Shown: positions 43,216-52,724 of the stretch, in pieces
Numbering within the stretch: the stretch's first letter is position 1
Layout: every line of letters begins with the position of its first letter
DNA from: a bacterium 0.1xD8-71
Lineage (GTDB): Bacteria > Bacillota > Clostridia > Lachnospirales > Lachnospiraceae
NCBI GenBank assembly: GCA_003612405.1
Contig: RAYR01000015.1
Coordinates: forward strand, 1 to 64,000
Direction of reading: 5' to 3'
Length of the DNA: 64,000 nt
Program-made: the position numbers and the translations under genes
Notes under the pieces: model-generated
Database searches by the model: none
What the model was told of the DNA's origin: nothing
The model's input: the letters and a program-made list of their open reading frames with translations, nothing else

Positions 43216-44988
43216 ATGCGTTATCCGGAAGAACTGATCGAAGAGATCAGAATGAAAAACGATATCGTGGAAGTGATTTCGGGCTATGTCCGGATGCAGA
43301 AGAAAGGAAGCAGTTATTTCGGGCTGTGCCCGTTTCATAATGAGAAATCTCCTTCCTTCTCGGTATCCCCCGGCAAGCAGATGTATTACTGTTTTGGCTG
43401 CGGGGCGGGCGGGAATGTGATCACTTTCCTGATGGAATATGAGAACGCCACGTTTCAGGAGGCAGTCAAAATGCTGGCTGACCGGGCAGGCGTCTCCTTG
43501 CCGGAGGTGGAGTACTCGGAGGAGATGCGGCGAAAGGAAGGAAGGCGTGCAAAACTGTTGGAGGTCAACAAGGAGGCGGCCAGATATTATTATTATCTGC
43601 TGCGTTCTGGCAGAGGACAGATTGGCTACCGCTATCTGGCAGGCCGGGCACTTTCAGACGAGACCATCAAAAAGTTCGGTCTGGGGTATGCGGATGGGGC
43701 CGGCTCTGACCTGACGGCCTATTTAAGATCCAAAGGGTATGCGGATGATTTGATCACGGAGTCTGGGCTTACCGGTTTCGATGAGAAACGGGGTGTTCAT
43801 GATAAATTCTGGAACCGGGTTATGTTTCCCATACAGGATGCGAATCACAGAGTCATAGGATTTGGCGGCCGTGTGATGGGGGATGCCAAACCTAAATATT
43901 TAAACTCACCGGAGACCGCAATCTTTGATAAGAGCCGGAATCTCTATGGTCTTAATTTTGCCAGGACTTCCCGGAAAGGCAATATGATCTTGTGTGAGGG
44001 CTATATGGATGTGATTGCCATGCACCAGGCAGGGTTTACCCAGGCGGTGGCATCCCTGGGAACAGCCTTTACGGCAGGACAGGCCAGTCTGTTGAAACGT
44101 TACGCACAGGAAGTGCTTTTAGCTTATGACAGTGACGGAGCGGGTACCAATGCAGCTCTCAGGGCCATTGGAATATTGAAAGAAGCAGGGCTGACGGGCC
44201 GCGTCATAGACATGCAGCCCTATAAGGATCCGGATGAGTTCGTCAAGAATCTGGGAGCAGAGGCGCTTCAGGAAAGAATAGACCAGGCGCAGAACAGTTT
44301 CTTCTTTGAACTGAAGATTCTGGAACGGGACTATCATCTGGATGATCCGGAGTCCAAGACCGCTTTTCACCGGGAAATTGCAAAGAAGCTCTGTGGCTTC
44401 GAGGAAGAGGTGGAACGGGAGAATTATATAGAATCTGTGGCAAAACACTATCATATCGGTTATGAGAATCTTCGGAAACTGGTGAGTAGCTACGCCGCCC
44501 GTACGGGACTTGTCAAGCCGGTGGAGAGACCCAAAAGCACGGTGTCTTCCAAATCTACGCCGCAGGATAATACCAGGAAATCACAAAGGCTTTTGCTGAC
44601 CTGGATTGTTGAGGAACCTGAGGTATATCCCAAAATCCGGCCTTATATCCGGGCGGAGGATTTTACCGAGGGTCTCTATCGGCAGGTAGCGGACAGACTG
44701 TTTGCGGGATTGGAGCAGGGCGCTTTTAATCCGGCATCCATTATCAGTACCTTTGAGGAGGAAGAAGAACAGCGGGCAGTGGCCGAACTGTTTAATACCA
44801 AACTGGCGCAGCTGTCTACGGATCAGGAGAAAGAGAAGGCTTTTCATGATATCCTCTATGCGGTGAAGAAAAACAGTTTTGAGTATTATTCCGCCAGAAC
44901 GGGCTCGGATATGGAGGCCATAAACCAGGTAATCCAGGGCAAAAAAGAACTGGAAGAACTTAGCAAAACGCATATTTCCCTGCAATAA
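43216..44988 (+). CDS. dnaG: DNA primase
   Basis: Makes RNA primers for DNA replication. The 590-residue protein has the CHC2 zinc-binding domain at its N-terminus (CPFHNEKSPSFSV, then YYCFGCG), the TOPRIM catalytic core (LCEGYMDVIAMHQAG, then LAYDSDGAGTNAA) around residues 255-340, and a C-terminal helicase-binding region from about 450. The ATG at 43216 follows AAGGG by 6 bases; the frame opens with a GTG 15 bases earlier. It lies 27 bp after dgt and 73 bp before rpoD, the classical macromolecular synthesis cluster. Confidence 0.97.
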   Translation: MRYPEELIEEIRMKNDIVEVISGYVRMQKKGSSYFGLCPFHNEKSPSFSVSPGKQMYYCFGCGAGGNVITFLMEYENATFQEAVKMLADRAGVSLPEVEYSEEMRRKEGRRAKLLEVNKEAARYYYYLLRSGRGQIGYRYLAGRALSDETIKKFGLGYADGAGSDLTAYLRSKGYADDLITESGLTGFDEKRGVHDKFWNRVMFPIQDANHRVIGFGGRVMGDAKPKYLNSPETAIFDKSRNLYGLNFARTSRKGNMILCEGYMDVIAMHQAGFTQAVASLGTAFTAGQASLLKRYAQEVLLAYDSDGAGTNAALRAIGILKEAGLTGRVIDMQPYKDPDEFVKNLGAEALQERIDQAQNSFFFELKILERDYHLDDPESKTAFHREIAKKLCGFEEEVERENYIESVAKHYHIGYENLRKLVSSYAARTGLVKPVERPKSTVSSKSTPQDNTRKSQRLLLTWIVEEPEVYPKIRPYIRAEDFTEGLYRQVADRLFAGLEQGAFNPASIISTFEEEEEQRAVAELFNTKLAQLSTDQEKEKAFHDILYAVKKNSFEYYSARTGSDMEAINQVIQGKKELEELSKTHISLQ

Positions 44989-45061
44989 GGGTAAGATAAT
45001 CGAAAAAAGGCCAGATTTAGAAGATCACAGTATTTGAAACATAGGAAGGAAGGACCAATTG

Positions 45062-46174
45062 ATGGACGAAAATGTACAGGCAAAGTTTGAGGAGCGTTTA
45101 AAAGAGCTTCTGGCTATTGCAAAGAAGAAAAAGAATATTCTGGAATATCAGGAGATTAACGACTTTTTTGCGGACATGTCTCTGGAAGAGGAGCAGTTTG
45201 ACAAGATTTTAGAGACCCTGGAACAGAATAATGTGGATATCCTGCGCATCACAGAGGATGATGATGTGGACGATGAGGAGATCATTCTGACGGAAGAGGA
45301 TGATGTGGATGTGGAAAACATTGACTTATCCGTGCCGGATGGTATCAGTATTGAGGATCCGGTCAGAATGTACTTAAAAGAGATTGGTAAAGTGCCGCTT
45401 CTCAGCGCTGAGGAAGAGATTGAGCTGGCCAAGAAGATGGAGATGGGGGATCTGGAATCCAAACAGCGCCTCGCCGAGGCTAACTTACGTCTGGTGGTCA
45501 GTATCGCCAAGCGTTATGTGGGCCGCGGTATGCTCTTTTTGGATCTGATTCAGGAAGGAAACTTAGGTCTGATCAAAGCAGTGGAAAAGTTTGATTACCG
45601 TAAGGGGTATAAATTCTCCACCTATGCAACCTGGTGGATCAGACAGGCAATTACCAGGGCGATTGCAGACCAGGCGCGGACAATTCGTATTCCTGTGCAT
45701 ATGGTAGAGACGATTAATAAGCTGATTCGTGTGAGCAGACAGCTTTTACAGGAACTGGGCAGGGAACCTACCCCGGAAGAGATTGCCGAGCAGATGAATA
45801 TGCCCGTGGAGCGGGTGCGTGAGATTCTGAAAATATCTCAGGAACCGGTATCCTTAGAGACGCCTATCGGTGAAGAGGAAGACAGTCATCTGGGAGATTT
45901 CATACAGGATGACAATGTGCCGGTGCCTGCAGATGCCGCAGCATTTACCTTGTTAAAGGAGCAGCTGGTGGAAGTGCTTGGCACTTTGACAGAACGGGAA
46001 CAGAAGGTGTTAAGGCTGCGGTTCGGGTTGGATGACGGGCGTGCAAGGACACTTGAGGAAGTGGGTAAAGAGTTTAATGTAACCCGTGAGCGGATCCGGC
46101 AGATTGAAGCCAAGGCGCTCCGCAAACTCCGACATCCCAGCAGAAGCCGCAAACTGAAGGACTATCTGGACTGA
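45062..46174 (+). CDS. rpoD: Housekeeping RNA polymerase sigma factor (RpoD/SigA)
   Basis: 370-residue primary sigma factor. Region 1.1 is acidic ([17 protein letters not shown] near residues 65-85). Region 1.2 starts at [11 protein letters not shown], region 2 contains [19 protein letters not shown] and [15 protein letters not shown], region 3 follows, and region 4 ends in [20 protein letters not shown]. It directs transcription from the TTGACA/TATAAT-type promoters seen in this window. ATG 45062 follows AAGGAAGGA. The stop overlaps the ATG of trmK by one base. Confidence 0.97.
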   Translation: MDENVQAKFEERLKELLAIAKKKKNILEYQEINDFFADMSLEEEQFDKILETLEQNNVDILRITEDDDVDDEEIILTEEDDVDVENIDLSVPDGISIEDPVRMYLKEIGKVPLLSAEEEIELAKKMEMGDLESKQRLAEANLRLVVSIAKRYVGRGMLFLDLIQEGNLGLIKAVEKFDYRKGYKFSTYATWWIRQAITRAIADQARTIRIPVHMVETINKLIRVSRQLLQELGREPTPEEIAEQMNMPVERVREILKISQEPVSLETPIGEEEDSHLGDFIQDDNVPVPADAAAFTLLKEQLVEVLGTLTEREQKVLRLRFGLDDGRARTLEEVGKEFNVTRERIRQIEAKALRKLRHPSRSRKLKDYLD

Positions 46175-46971
46175 TGCGGTCAGATATGTTATCGAAAAGA
46201 CTGCGTACGGTGGCTCATATGGTGACCAGAGGAAATCGTGTCTGCGATGTGGGCTGTGATCATGGATATGTGTCTGTTTATCTGGTAAAACAGGGTATCA
46301 GTCCGGGAGTTCTTGCCATGGATGTACGCAAGGGGCCGCTTGGCGCAGCCAGAGAACATGTGGCGGAGTATAACCTGGAAGACAGAATTGAGACGAGATT
46401 GTCTGACGGTTTACATAACTATACTGCCGGGGAGGCACAGTCATTGATCTGTGCCGGTATGGGCGGTAAACTGATGCGGCGGATTCTTGAAGAGGATGCA
46501 GATAAGACAGCGTCTTTTCAGGAGCTGATTTTACAGCCCCAGTCTGGGATAGAGCAGTTTCGACGCTTTTTGCGGGAGAACGGTTATCTTGTTCAGGAGG
46601 AAGAGATTCTTGAGGAAGATGGAAAGTTCTATCAGGTTATTCGGGCGGTTCCCACAGGAAACCAGACAGTGCGTGCCGCTTATGGACAGTCTGTCAGGAT
46701 CAGATGGGAAGCCGGAGAGAAAAAACTGCCCGAAGATGAGTTATGTAAACTTGAGGATAGATACGGAGCCATTAATCTAAATAAAAAAACGACTGTTCTT
46801 TTATCTTTTCTTTCACGAGAAGAGAGAATATATGGAGAAATTCTCGAAAGCCTGCGGGACAATGGACTTACAGATGAGAGAAGACAAGACAGATATGAAC
46901 AGATAAGCACGTGCCTGCTGGATTGCCGCAGGGTGCAGGCTGTGCTGACAGAGTCAGTGGAAACATTTTGA
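46174..46971 (+). CDS. trmK: tRNA (adenine(22)-N1)-methyltransferase
   Basis: 265-residue class I SAM-dependent methyltransferase of the TrmK family, which methylates N1 of A22 in tRNA. The SAM-binding loop is VCDVGCDHGYVSVYL and is followed by AMDVRKGPLGAA. Catalytic-region motif ICAGMGGKLM and LILQPQSGIEQFRRFL are characteristic. The C-terminal 100 residues are a helical coiled-coil domain. The start codon overlaps the rpoD stop, so translation is coupled, and the gene order rpoD-trmK is widespread in Firmicutes. Confidence 0.94.
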   Translation: MRSDMLSKRLRTVAHMVTRGNRVCDVGCDHGYVSVYLVKQGISPGVLAMDVRKGPLGAAREHVAEYNLEDRIETRLSDGLHNYTAGEAQSLICAGMGGKLMRRILEEDADKTASFQELILQPQSGIEQFRRFLRENGYLVQEEEILEEDGKFYQVIRAVPTGNQTVRAAYGQSVRIRWEAGEKKLPEDELCKLEDRYGAINLNKKTTVLLSFLSREERIYGEILESLRDNGLTDERRQDRYEQISTCLLDCRRVQAVLTESVETF

Positions 46972-47024
46972 TAATGAATTTATCAGAATACTATAATTTT
47001 CACCAGCAGAAGGAGGGCTTGCCT

Positions 47025-48680
47025 ATGGTTGCAATCAAGATTAACGGAAAAGAAAGGCTCTATGATGACGGCATCAAGTATGAAATCATAGCGGAGGAAC
47101 ATCAGAATGAGTATGTGAGCCAGATTGCCCTGGTCACGGTGAACGGCAAGATCCGGGAACTGATGAAGCGTGTGGACCGGGACTGTGAGCTTGAGTTTAT
47201 CACCTGTGCAGACCAGATTGGCCATAAGACTTATGTGAGAACCGCAATCATGCTGATGTTAAAGGCGATTAAAGATGTGGCAGGTGTGGAGGCAGCCGCC
47301 AATGTGAAGGTGGAGTTTGCCATTGGTGCCGGCTATTACTGTGCTTTCAGAAATGGCCTGACCCTGGATGAGAAGACAATCGAGAAAGTAAAAGACCGCA
47401 TGGGTGAATTGGTGGATATGGATCTTTTGGTGACCAAGAAGGCTTATCCTGCGGATGAGGCAGTGGCACTTTTTCGAGAAAACGGCATGATGGATAAGGT
47501 GTCTTTATTCCGTTACCGCAGAAGTTCCAATATCAATGTTTACTGCATGGGAGATTACTACGATTATTTTTATGGGTATATGATGCCCAGTACCGGTTAC
47601 ATCAAGCTTTTTGATCTTTTCCCGTATGAGGATGGGATGATATTGCTCTTGCCGGAGAAGGAAGACCCGGAGACATTGCCGGAGTTTGTGCCCAGAAAGA
47701 AGCTGTTCCAGACACTGATGACCACCGGAGAGTGGGGCAAAGAGATCGGGATTGATACTGTGGGGGATCTGAATGATCAGATCTGTCAGGGCAGTATTTC
47801 CGAGATGATTCTTGTGCAGGAGGCTTTACAGGAAAGAAGAATCAGTGAGATTGCCAGGGATATTGCAAGGCGGGAAGGCGTCAAATTCGTGATGATAGCA
47901 GGGCCTTCTTCTTCGGGAAAGACAACGTTTTCCCACAGACTGTCCATTCAGCTTCGCACTTATGGCTTAAAGCCGCATCCGATTGGGCTGGATAATTATT
48001 ATCTGGATCATGACAAGACACCCCTGGATGCCGAGGGAAATCCGGATTTTGAGTGCCTGGAAGCGCTGGATGTGGAGCAGTTTAATCAGGATATGACAGA
48101 TCTGCTTGCCGGTAAGAGCGTGCAGCTGCCTACCTTTAATTTCAAAACAGGCAAGAGAGAATACAGCGGCAAGGAGACCGTTCTTGGCAAAGAAGATATT
48201 CTTGTCATTGAGGGCATCCATGGACTCAATGAGAAAATGTCCTATTCCCTGCCGGCAGAGAGTAAGTTTAAGATTTATATCAGTGCACTTACCACTTTGA
48301 ATGTGGATGAACATAACAGAATCCCCACTACGGATAACAGATTGCTGCGTCGTCTGGTGCGGGATGCCAGGACGAGAGGTACTTCGGCACAAAAGACAAT
48401 TACCATGTGGTCTTCGGTCAGACGGGGAGAAGAAAAGTACATATTCCCCTTCCAGGAGGAGGCAGATGCCATGTTCAACTCGGCAATGCTTTTTGAACTT
48501 GCCGTCATCAAGCAGTATGCGGAACCGTTGCTTTTCAGTATAAAAAAAGGAGAACCGGGGTATTATGAGGCCAAGAGGCTTTTAAAATTCCTCGAGTACT
48601 TCCTGGGAGTCAGCAGTGAAGAACTGCCGAAGAACTCTCTGTGCAGGGAGTTTGTGGGCGGAAGCTGTTTTGATGTATAA
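47025..48680 (+). CDS. Nucleoside (uridine) kinase with TGS/ThrRS-like N-terminus
   Basis: 551-residue cytoplasmic protein. Residues 1-60 resemble a TGS domain (VAIKINGKERLYDDG), residues 60-270 resemble the threonyl-tRNA synthetase second domain, and residues 285-500 form a uridine-kinase-like P-loop domain with Walker A (AGPSSSGKTTFSH), GLDNYYLDHD and IEGIHGLN. It likely phosphorylates a nucleoside; the N-terminal part may bind nucleotide or RNA. The ATG at 47025 follows AAGGAGG. It lies 53 bp after trmK and is followed closely by RNase P RNA. Confidence 0.9.
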   Translation: MVAIKINGKERLYDDGIKYEIIAEEHQNEYVSQIALVTVNGKIRELMKRVDRDCELEFITCADQIGHKTYVRTAIMLMLKAIKDVAGVEAAANVKVEFAIGAGYYCAFRNGLTLDEKTIEKVKDRMGELVDMDLLVTKKAYPADEAVALFRENGMMDKVSLFRYRRSSNINVYCMGDYYDYFYGYMMPSTGYIKLFDLFPYEDGMILLLPEKEDPETLPEFVPRKKLFQTLMTTGEWGKEIGIDTVGDLNDQICQGSISEMILVQEALQERRISEIARDIARREGVKFVMIAGPSSSGKTTFSHRLSIQLRTYGLKPHPIGLDNYYLDHDKTPLDAEGNPDFECLEALDVEQFNQDMTDLLAGKSVQLPTFNFKTGKREYSGKETVLGKEDILVIEGIHGLNEKMSYSLPAESKFKIYISALTTLNVDEHNRIPTTDNRLLRRLVRDARTRGTSAQKTITMWSSVRRGEEKYIFPFQEEADAMFNSAMLFELAVIKQYAEPLLFSIKKGEPGYYEAKRLLKFLEYFLGVSSEELPKNSLCREFVGGSCFDV

Positions 48681-48681
48681 G
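48652..48681 (+). promoter_or_regulatory. Candidate rnpB promoter
   Basis: TTGTGG (48652-48657) and TATAAG (48676-48681) with an 18-bp spacer, inside the end of the kinase gene. Initiation 7 bases after the -10 box falls at the inferred 5' end of the RNA. Confidence 0.45.
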
Positions 48682-48687
48682 CTGACT

Positions 48688-49095
48688 AAGTAGAACAAAT
48701 GATCGCGGCTGTACAGACGAAAGGGTACAGGTGAGGAAAGTCCGGGCTTCACAGGGCAGGATGCCGGATAACGTCCGGTGGAGGCGACTCCAAGGCCAGT
48801 GCAACAGAAAATAAACAGCCCCGCAGTTTTGCGGAAGCAATACTGTGGCGAAGCCGCTTTGCGGCTTCAGGACTTCCGTGCAAACAGAAGTCCATGGTTA
48901 TGGTGGAATGGCAGTGTAAGAGACTACCGCTGTCCCGGTAACGGGACAGGCTGTGTAAACCCCATCCGAAGCAAGACCAAATAGAAAGCAACAGGCCGGC
49001 CCGGTCTGCTTTCAGGTAGGTCGCTGGAGGTCTTCGGTAACGAGGATCCTAGATAGATGATCATTCACGACATAACCCGGCTTATCGTTCTGCTT
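48688..49095 (+). ncRNA. rnpB: RNase P RNA
   Basis: Catalytic RNA that removes 5' leaders of precursor tRNAs. The conserved P4-region core is plain: GAGGAAAGTCCGGGCT near the 5' side, AGAGACTACCGC in the middle, and the 3' conserved CATAACCCGGCTTAT near the end. The outermost helix P1 pairs AAGTAGAAC (48688-48696) with GTTCTGCTT (49087-49095), which sets both ends. A GC hairpin (GAAGCCGC-TTT-GCGGCTTC) lies at about 48853-48871. Length about 408 bases, normal for the bacterial ancestral type. Confidence 0.93.
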
Positions 49096-49148
49096 ATTTT
49101 AATGACATCAAAACATTTACATCCAAAGATAGGAACCGCAGGTTGCAG

Positions 49149-49178
49149 GGGCACAGGAATCCAGGATTCTCTGTGCCC
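49149..49178. other. Hairpin after rnpB
   Basis: GGGCACAG / CTGTGCCC with further pairing GAAT / ATTC inside. No T tract follows, so it may be a 3' processing or stability element rather than a terminator. Confidence 0.45.
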
Positions 49179-49235
49179 TTGCGGCGGGAAGAAGAAATGA
49201 CCAAAAAGCCTGTGAAAACGGAGGAATGACGTAGC

Positions 49236-50054
49236 ATGCGGAGTGTCGTCGGCAAAGAAAATAAAATAATATATGTTATTATATTTTTGCTTTGTTTATA
49301 CGGTATGCCACAGAGGGTTTGTGCCAGGGAGGGGTCCCTGCCGCCGCATCTGATTCAGACGGTGAATGACCAGGACATCTACGAAGGGCTGGTGGCATTA
49401 GGTTTTTTGGAGTGTGATACGCTGGATGAGGCAGATCTGTCACAGGCATACGAACTGGTAGAACAGTGTGTAGTGCGGGTCAATATGGGGAACGCTTATG
49501 GTAGTGGGATTATCTGGCGGATGACGGATGAGTCTGTTATCATAGCCACCAATGAGCATGTGCTGGCTTATTGGGATGATATGACCAGTTTTGTTCATTT
49601 CCAGCAGGGGTATTATCTCAATGCCGGTGTACTTGGTGTATCCGATGTTTATGATGTGGGATTTCTGGAGGTAGATACCCAGGCACTTGGGTATGAGGAG
49701 TTGGCGATGCTTCGTTATGTCAGCGCTGACGAGGAAGTTTATGAGGAACTTTTCTCTGGTGATGCCATGTTCAGTGTGGGTGCCGGTATGGCGATTGGCG
49801 CGGTGGAGCATCATGAAGGCACTGTGGAAGATGCCTGGCGGTATATAGAGGATTTTGAGAACAACATGCTGTACGGACATGGGTATGCCAGGGCAGGTAT
49901 GTCGGGCGGCGGGGTTTTTGATGCTTATGGACACTTTATCGGCATGTTGACGGGAGGAACTTTGAGAGACGAGATCGCGGCTGTACCGCTTCCCTGTATT
50001 GAGGAAGCCTGGGAGGAAGTCCGGGAGAGAGAAACGCTTTGGAATGAGGATTAG
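49236..50054 (+). CDS. Secreted trypsin-like serine protease
   Basis: 272-residue protein with an N-terminal hydrophobic segment (IIYVIIFLLCLYG) serving as signal or anchor. A chymotrypsin-fold domain follows with catalytic His108 (ATNEHVL), Asp140 (YDVGFLEVD) and Ser223 (AGMSGGGVFD), so all three triad residues are present. It would act outside the membrane; substrate unknown. There is no PDZ domain, so it is not an HtrA. The ATG has GGAGG about 13 bases upstream. The next gene starts immediately after its stop. Confidence 0.85.
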   Translation: MRSVVGKENKIIYVIIFLLCLYGMPQRVCAREGSLPPHLIQTVNDQDIYEGLVALGFLECDTLDEADLSQAYELVEQCVVRVNMGNAYGSGIIWRMTDESVIIATNEHVLAYWDDMTSFVHFQQGYYLNAGVLGVSDVYDVGFLEVDTQALGYEELAMLRYVSADEEVYEELFSGDAMFSVGAGMAIGAVEHHEGTVEDAWRYIEDFENNMLYGHGYARAGMSGGGVFDAYGHFIGMLTGGTLRDEIAAVPLPCIEEAWEEVRERETLWNED

Positions 50055-50055
50055 G

Positions 50056-51060
50056 ATGGAACAGGAAGATAAGATCAGCATAAAGGTAAGAGAACATGGA
50101 ATTGTACTGGCCGGGGGGATTTTTATCATTGGATTTAGTCTCTTTATTCTTCTGATGGGAATTTTGCAGCCTTCTTCCGGTGGCAATCGATTCGTGTTTG
50201 GCCTGACTTTGTTTCTGATGATGGTCTGCGGCATTGTGGTATGTGCAGCTTATTTTCTCCGCAGTCTTTCTGTGGAGGAGATGGGAATATGTTATGTAAA
50301 CTTTATGGGAAAGAAAAAACTATTTTCCCTGGATGATATAGGCTATTGTAAACTGAAAATATATGGCGGTAAGAAGGATGCCGGTATTGAATCATTTATC
50401 GTATATGATCTGCTGGGAAGAAAATTATGTAAACTTGAAATGAATATGAGAGGCGCTACGGATTTCCTACAGTATCTGGTAGATAATCAGGTGAGGATGC
50501 AGTGGCCGGGAATGGAGCAGGAGAAAGCTTCTCTGACAGATCCGGTTCTTTTGGAGCAGGCTGTCTGTAAAGAGGAAATCGGCAGGTTTACGGAAACGTT
50601 TTATGAAATGATGCGTCCGGTATTTACGGATTGGGAAAGAAAATATAAGCGTTTTGACGCCTGCTGGGAGTTTGGACTGGCGGAGTATGTGCAGGATGAC
50701 CTTACACCACAGAAGGATATGTGGCAGTGGGAGAGCAGAGCCTGGGAGAAGGGACGGGAAGAACTGCCGGAAGATTATATCTGTGTGGGAGAGGCATATT
50801 TAAAGAGGGGACAGGAATATGTGATGGACCGGAAAGGATATGTGGTGGGACTTCTTATTCCTTATATCCGGCAGACCAGATCCTATCAGATCGGGGAGAG
50901 CAGGAGAATCCGGAAGATGGATGAGACCTGCCTTAAGGAAAAACTCTCTGTACGCCTGGAACAGATTGCCAGGGAATTGCCCAGGCACACCTATCATACC
51001 CAGGCACTTACATTGGGGCATACGCTGACAAGAAAAGTCGAGGATATACGTTTGCCGTAA
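50056..51060 (+). CDS. Membrane protein of unknown function next to the protease
   Basis: 334-residue protein with two membrane helices near the N-terminus (residues 14-36 and 45-67), then a soluble domain that begins like a bacterial PH domain (VEEMGICYVNFMGKKKLFSL) and a charged helical C-terminal half rich in Trp and Glu. I do not recognise a family with certainty. The ATG at 50056 begins 1 base after the stop of the protease gene and follows GAGGATTAGG; an ATG at 50044 is in frame. Coupled translation suggests the pair acts together at the membrane. Confidence 0.75.
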   Translation: MEQEDKISIKVREHGIVLAGGIFIIGFSLFILLMGILQPSSGGNRFVFGLTLFLMMVCGIVVCAAYFLRSLSVEEMGICYVNFMGKKKLFSLDDIGYCKLKIYGGKKDAGIESFIVYDLLGRKLCKLEMNMRGATDFLQYLVDNQVRMQWPGMEQEKASLTDPVLLEQAVCKEEIGRFTETFYEMMRPVFTDWERKYKRFDACWEFGLAEYVQDDLTPQKDMWQWESRAWEKGREELPEDYICVGEAYLKRGQEYVMDRKGYVVGLLIPYIRQTRSYQIGESRRIRKMDETCLKEKLSVRLEQIARELPRHTYHTQALTLGHTLTRKVEDIRLP

Positions 51061-51130
51061 AGTGTGATAAAATAAATAAGATAGGTATTTTTAAGGGGTA
51101 TAACCAGTAGTGCACGGAAAGGGGATTATG

Positions 51131-52006
51131 ATGGCATTGTTTCAAATCAGTAACGAAAAGATTACCATACAGGTGGACAGCCTGGGAGCGGAACTTAAGT
51201 CGTTAAAGCGTGTGGCGGATGGCAGGGAATATATGTGGCACGCCGATCCGGCTTACTGGAAACGGACTTCCCCCGTTTTGTTTCCCTTTGTGGGGGGATT
51301 AAAAGGAGGCAGCTATCGCGTGGAGGGCAGGGAGTATTCCATGGGCCAGCATGGCTTTGCCAGGGATATGGAATTTCAGTTAAAGAGTCAGGTGGCTGCG
51401 GAGATCTGGTTCAGACTGGAATCCAATGAGGAGACTTTAGCGAAATACCCCTATCCTTTTGTGCTGGAGATCGGCTATGAGCTTTCAGGATACACGGTAG
51501 TGGTCAAGTGGCGGGTAAAGAATCCGGCGCAGGAGACAATGTACTTTTCCATTGGTGGTCATCCGGCGTTTCTGTGTCCTATCGATCCAGACAGAAAGCA
51601 GACGGAATATCAACTGTTATTTGATGTCAAGGACCAGGTGGAATCTTCCTGTATTGAGAATGGTCTGGTAAATGGCCAGAGCAGCATTTATGCGCTGCGA
51701 GATGGGCGTCTGCCGGTCACAGAGCATCTTTTTGACGGGGACGCGCTGGTGATCGAGAATCATCAGGCGCATAGTGTAGCGCTTGCGGAAGCGGATGGAA
51801 AGGCATATTTGACGGTAGATTTTGAAGCACCTTTATTTGGTGTCTGGTCACCTCCGGGAAAGGCGGCTCCTTTTATCTGCATTGAGCCCTGGTATGGTCG
51901 GTGCGACAGCACAGACTTTGGCGGAGAATTAAAAGAGCGGGAGTGGGAACAGGAACTTTTGGCGGGAGCTGAATTTGCTGCTGAATACAGGATTACGATT
52001 GCATGA
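51131..52006 (+). CDS. Aldose 1-epimerase family protein
   Basis: 291-residue cytoplasmic galactose-mutarotase-like protein of the LacX/YeaD group. The beta-sandwich pattern includes SLGAELKSLKRVADGREYMW at the start, PVLFPFVGGL, QHGFARDMEF with the catalytic His region, GGHPAFLCP and ending FICIEPWYGR. It interconverts sugar anomers; the substrate is not evident. The ATG at 51131 follows AAAGGGG. It is separated from upstream genes by 70 bp and from the ABC transporter by 19 bp. Confidence 0.88.
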   Translation: MALFQISNEKITIQVDSLGAELKSLKRVADGREYMWHADPAYWKRTSPVLFPFVGGLKGGSYRVEGREYSMGQHGFARDMEFQLKSQVAAEIWFRLESNEETLAKYPYPFVLEIGYELSGYTVVVKWRVKNPAQETMYFSIGGHPAFLCPIDPDRKQTEYQLLFDVKDQVESSCIENGLVNGQSSIYALRDGRLPVTEHLFDGDALVIENHQAHSVALAEADGKAYLTVDFEAPLFGVWSPPGKAAPFICIEPWYGRCDSTDFGGELKEREWEQELLAGAEFAAEYRITIA

Positions 52007-52025
52007 GTGATAAAGGAGGGAATTT

Positions 52026-52724
52026 ATGGCACCAATTGTACAGTGCATGGGTCTGACAAAGACTTATGGAAGAAAGATAGCCTTGAATCAGATCTATTTA
52101 AATATGGAGCGCAGCAGGATTATAGGGCTGCTTGGACCTAACGGGAGCGGGAAGACAACACTGATCAAGATTATGAACGGGCTTCTGAAACCGACGGCGG
52201 GGGAAGTACTGATCAACGGCCAACGGCCGGGGATTGATACGAAACTGCGAATTTCCTATCTGCCGGAACGGACCTATCTGAATCCGGGGATGAAAGTAAT
52301 CGAGGTCATTCAGTATTTTCAGGATTTTTATCCTGATTTCAGGATGGACAGAGCCTATGATATGCTGTCGCGTTTGCAGATTCAGCCTAATGAAAGACTA
52401 AAGAACCTTTCCAAGGGTACCAAGGAGAAAGTGCAGCTGATTCTGGTTATGAGCAGGGATGCGGATCTGTATATTCTGGATGAACCCATTGCCGGTGTGG
52501 ATCCGGCGTCCAGGGATTATATCCTGCACACGATTGTCAGTAATTACAACAGGAACGCATCCATTCTGCTCTCCACGCATCTGATATCGGATGTGGAGAA
52601 TATACTGGATGATGTGGTGTTTATCAAATATGGAAGTATTGTTTTGCAGGCCAGTGCGGAGCAGATCAGGCAGAATGAGCAAAAATCCATAGACCGTTTC
52701 TTCAGGGAGGTGTTCGCATGTTAG
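52026..52724 (+). CDS. ABC transporter ATP-binding protein
   Basis: 232-residue ATPase subunit: Walker A GPNGSGKTT at about residue 37, signature LSKGTKEK near 127, Walker B LYILDEP near 147, and a His-loop STHLISD. It resembles the YtrB/NatA export subgroup. It powers the permease encoded by the next gene, whose start overlaps its end by 7 bases. Such pairs in Firmicutes often have a GntR regulator, but none is present here. Substrate unknown. Confidence 0.93.
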   Translation: MAPIVQCMGLTKTYGRKIALNQIYLNMERSRIIGLLGPNGSGKTTLIKIMNGLLKPTAGEVLINGQRPGIDTKLRISYLPERTYLNPGMKVIEVIQYFQDFYPDFRMDRAYDMLSRLQIQPNERLKNLSKGTKEKVQLILVMSRDADLYILDEPIAGVDPASRDYILHTIVSNYNRNASILLSTHLISDVENILDDVVFIKYGSIVLQASAEQIRQNEQKSIDRFFREVFAC

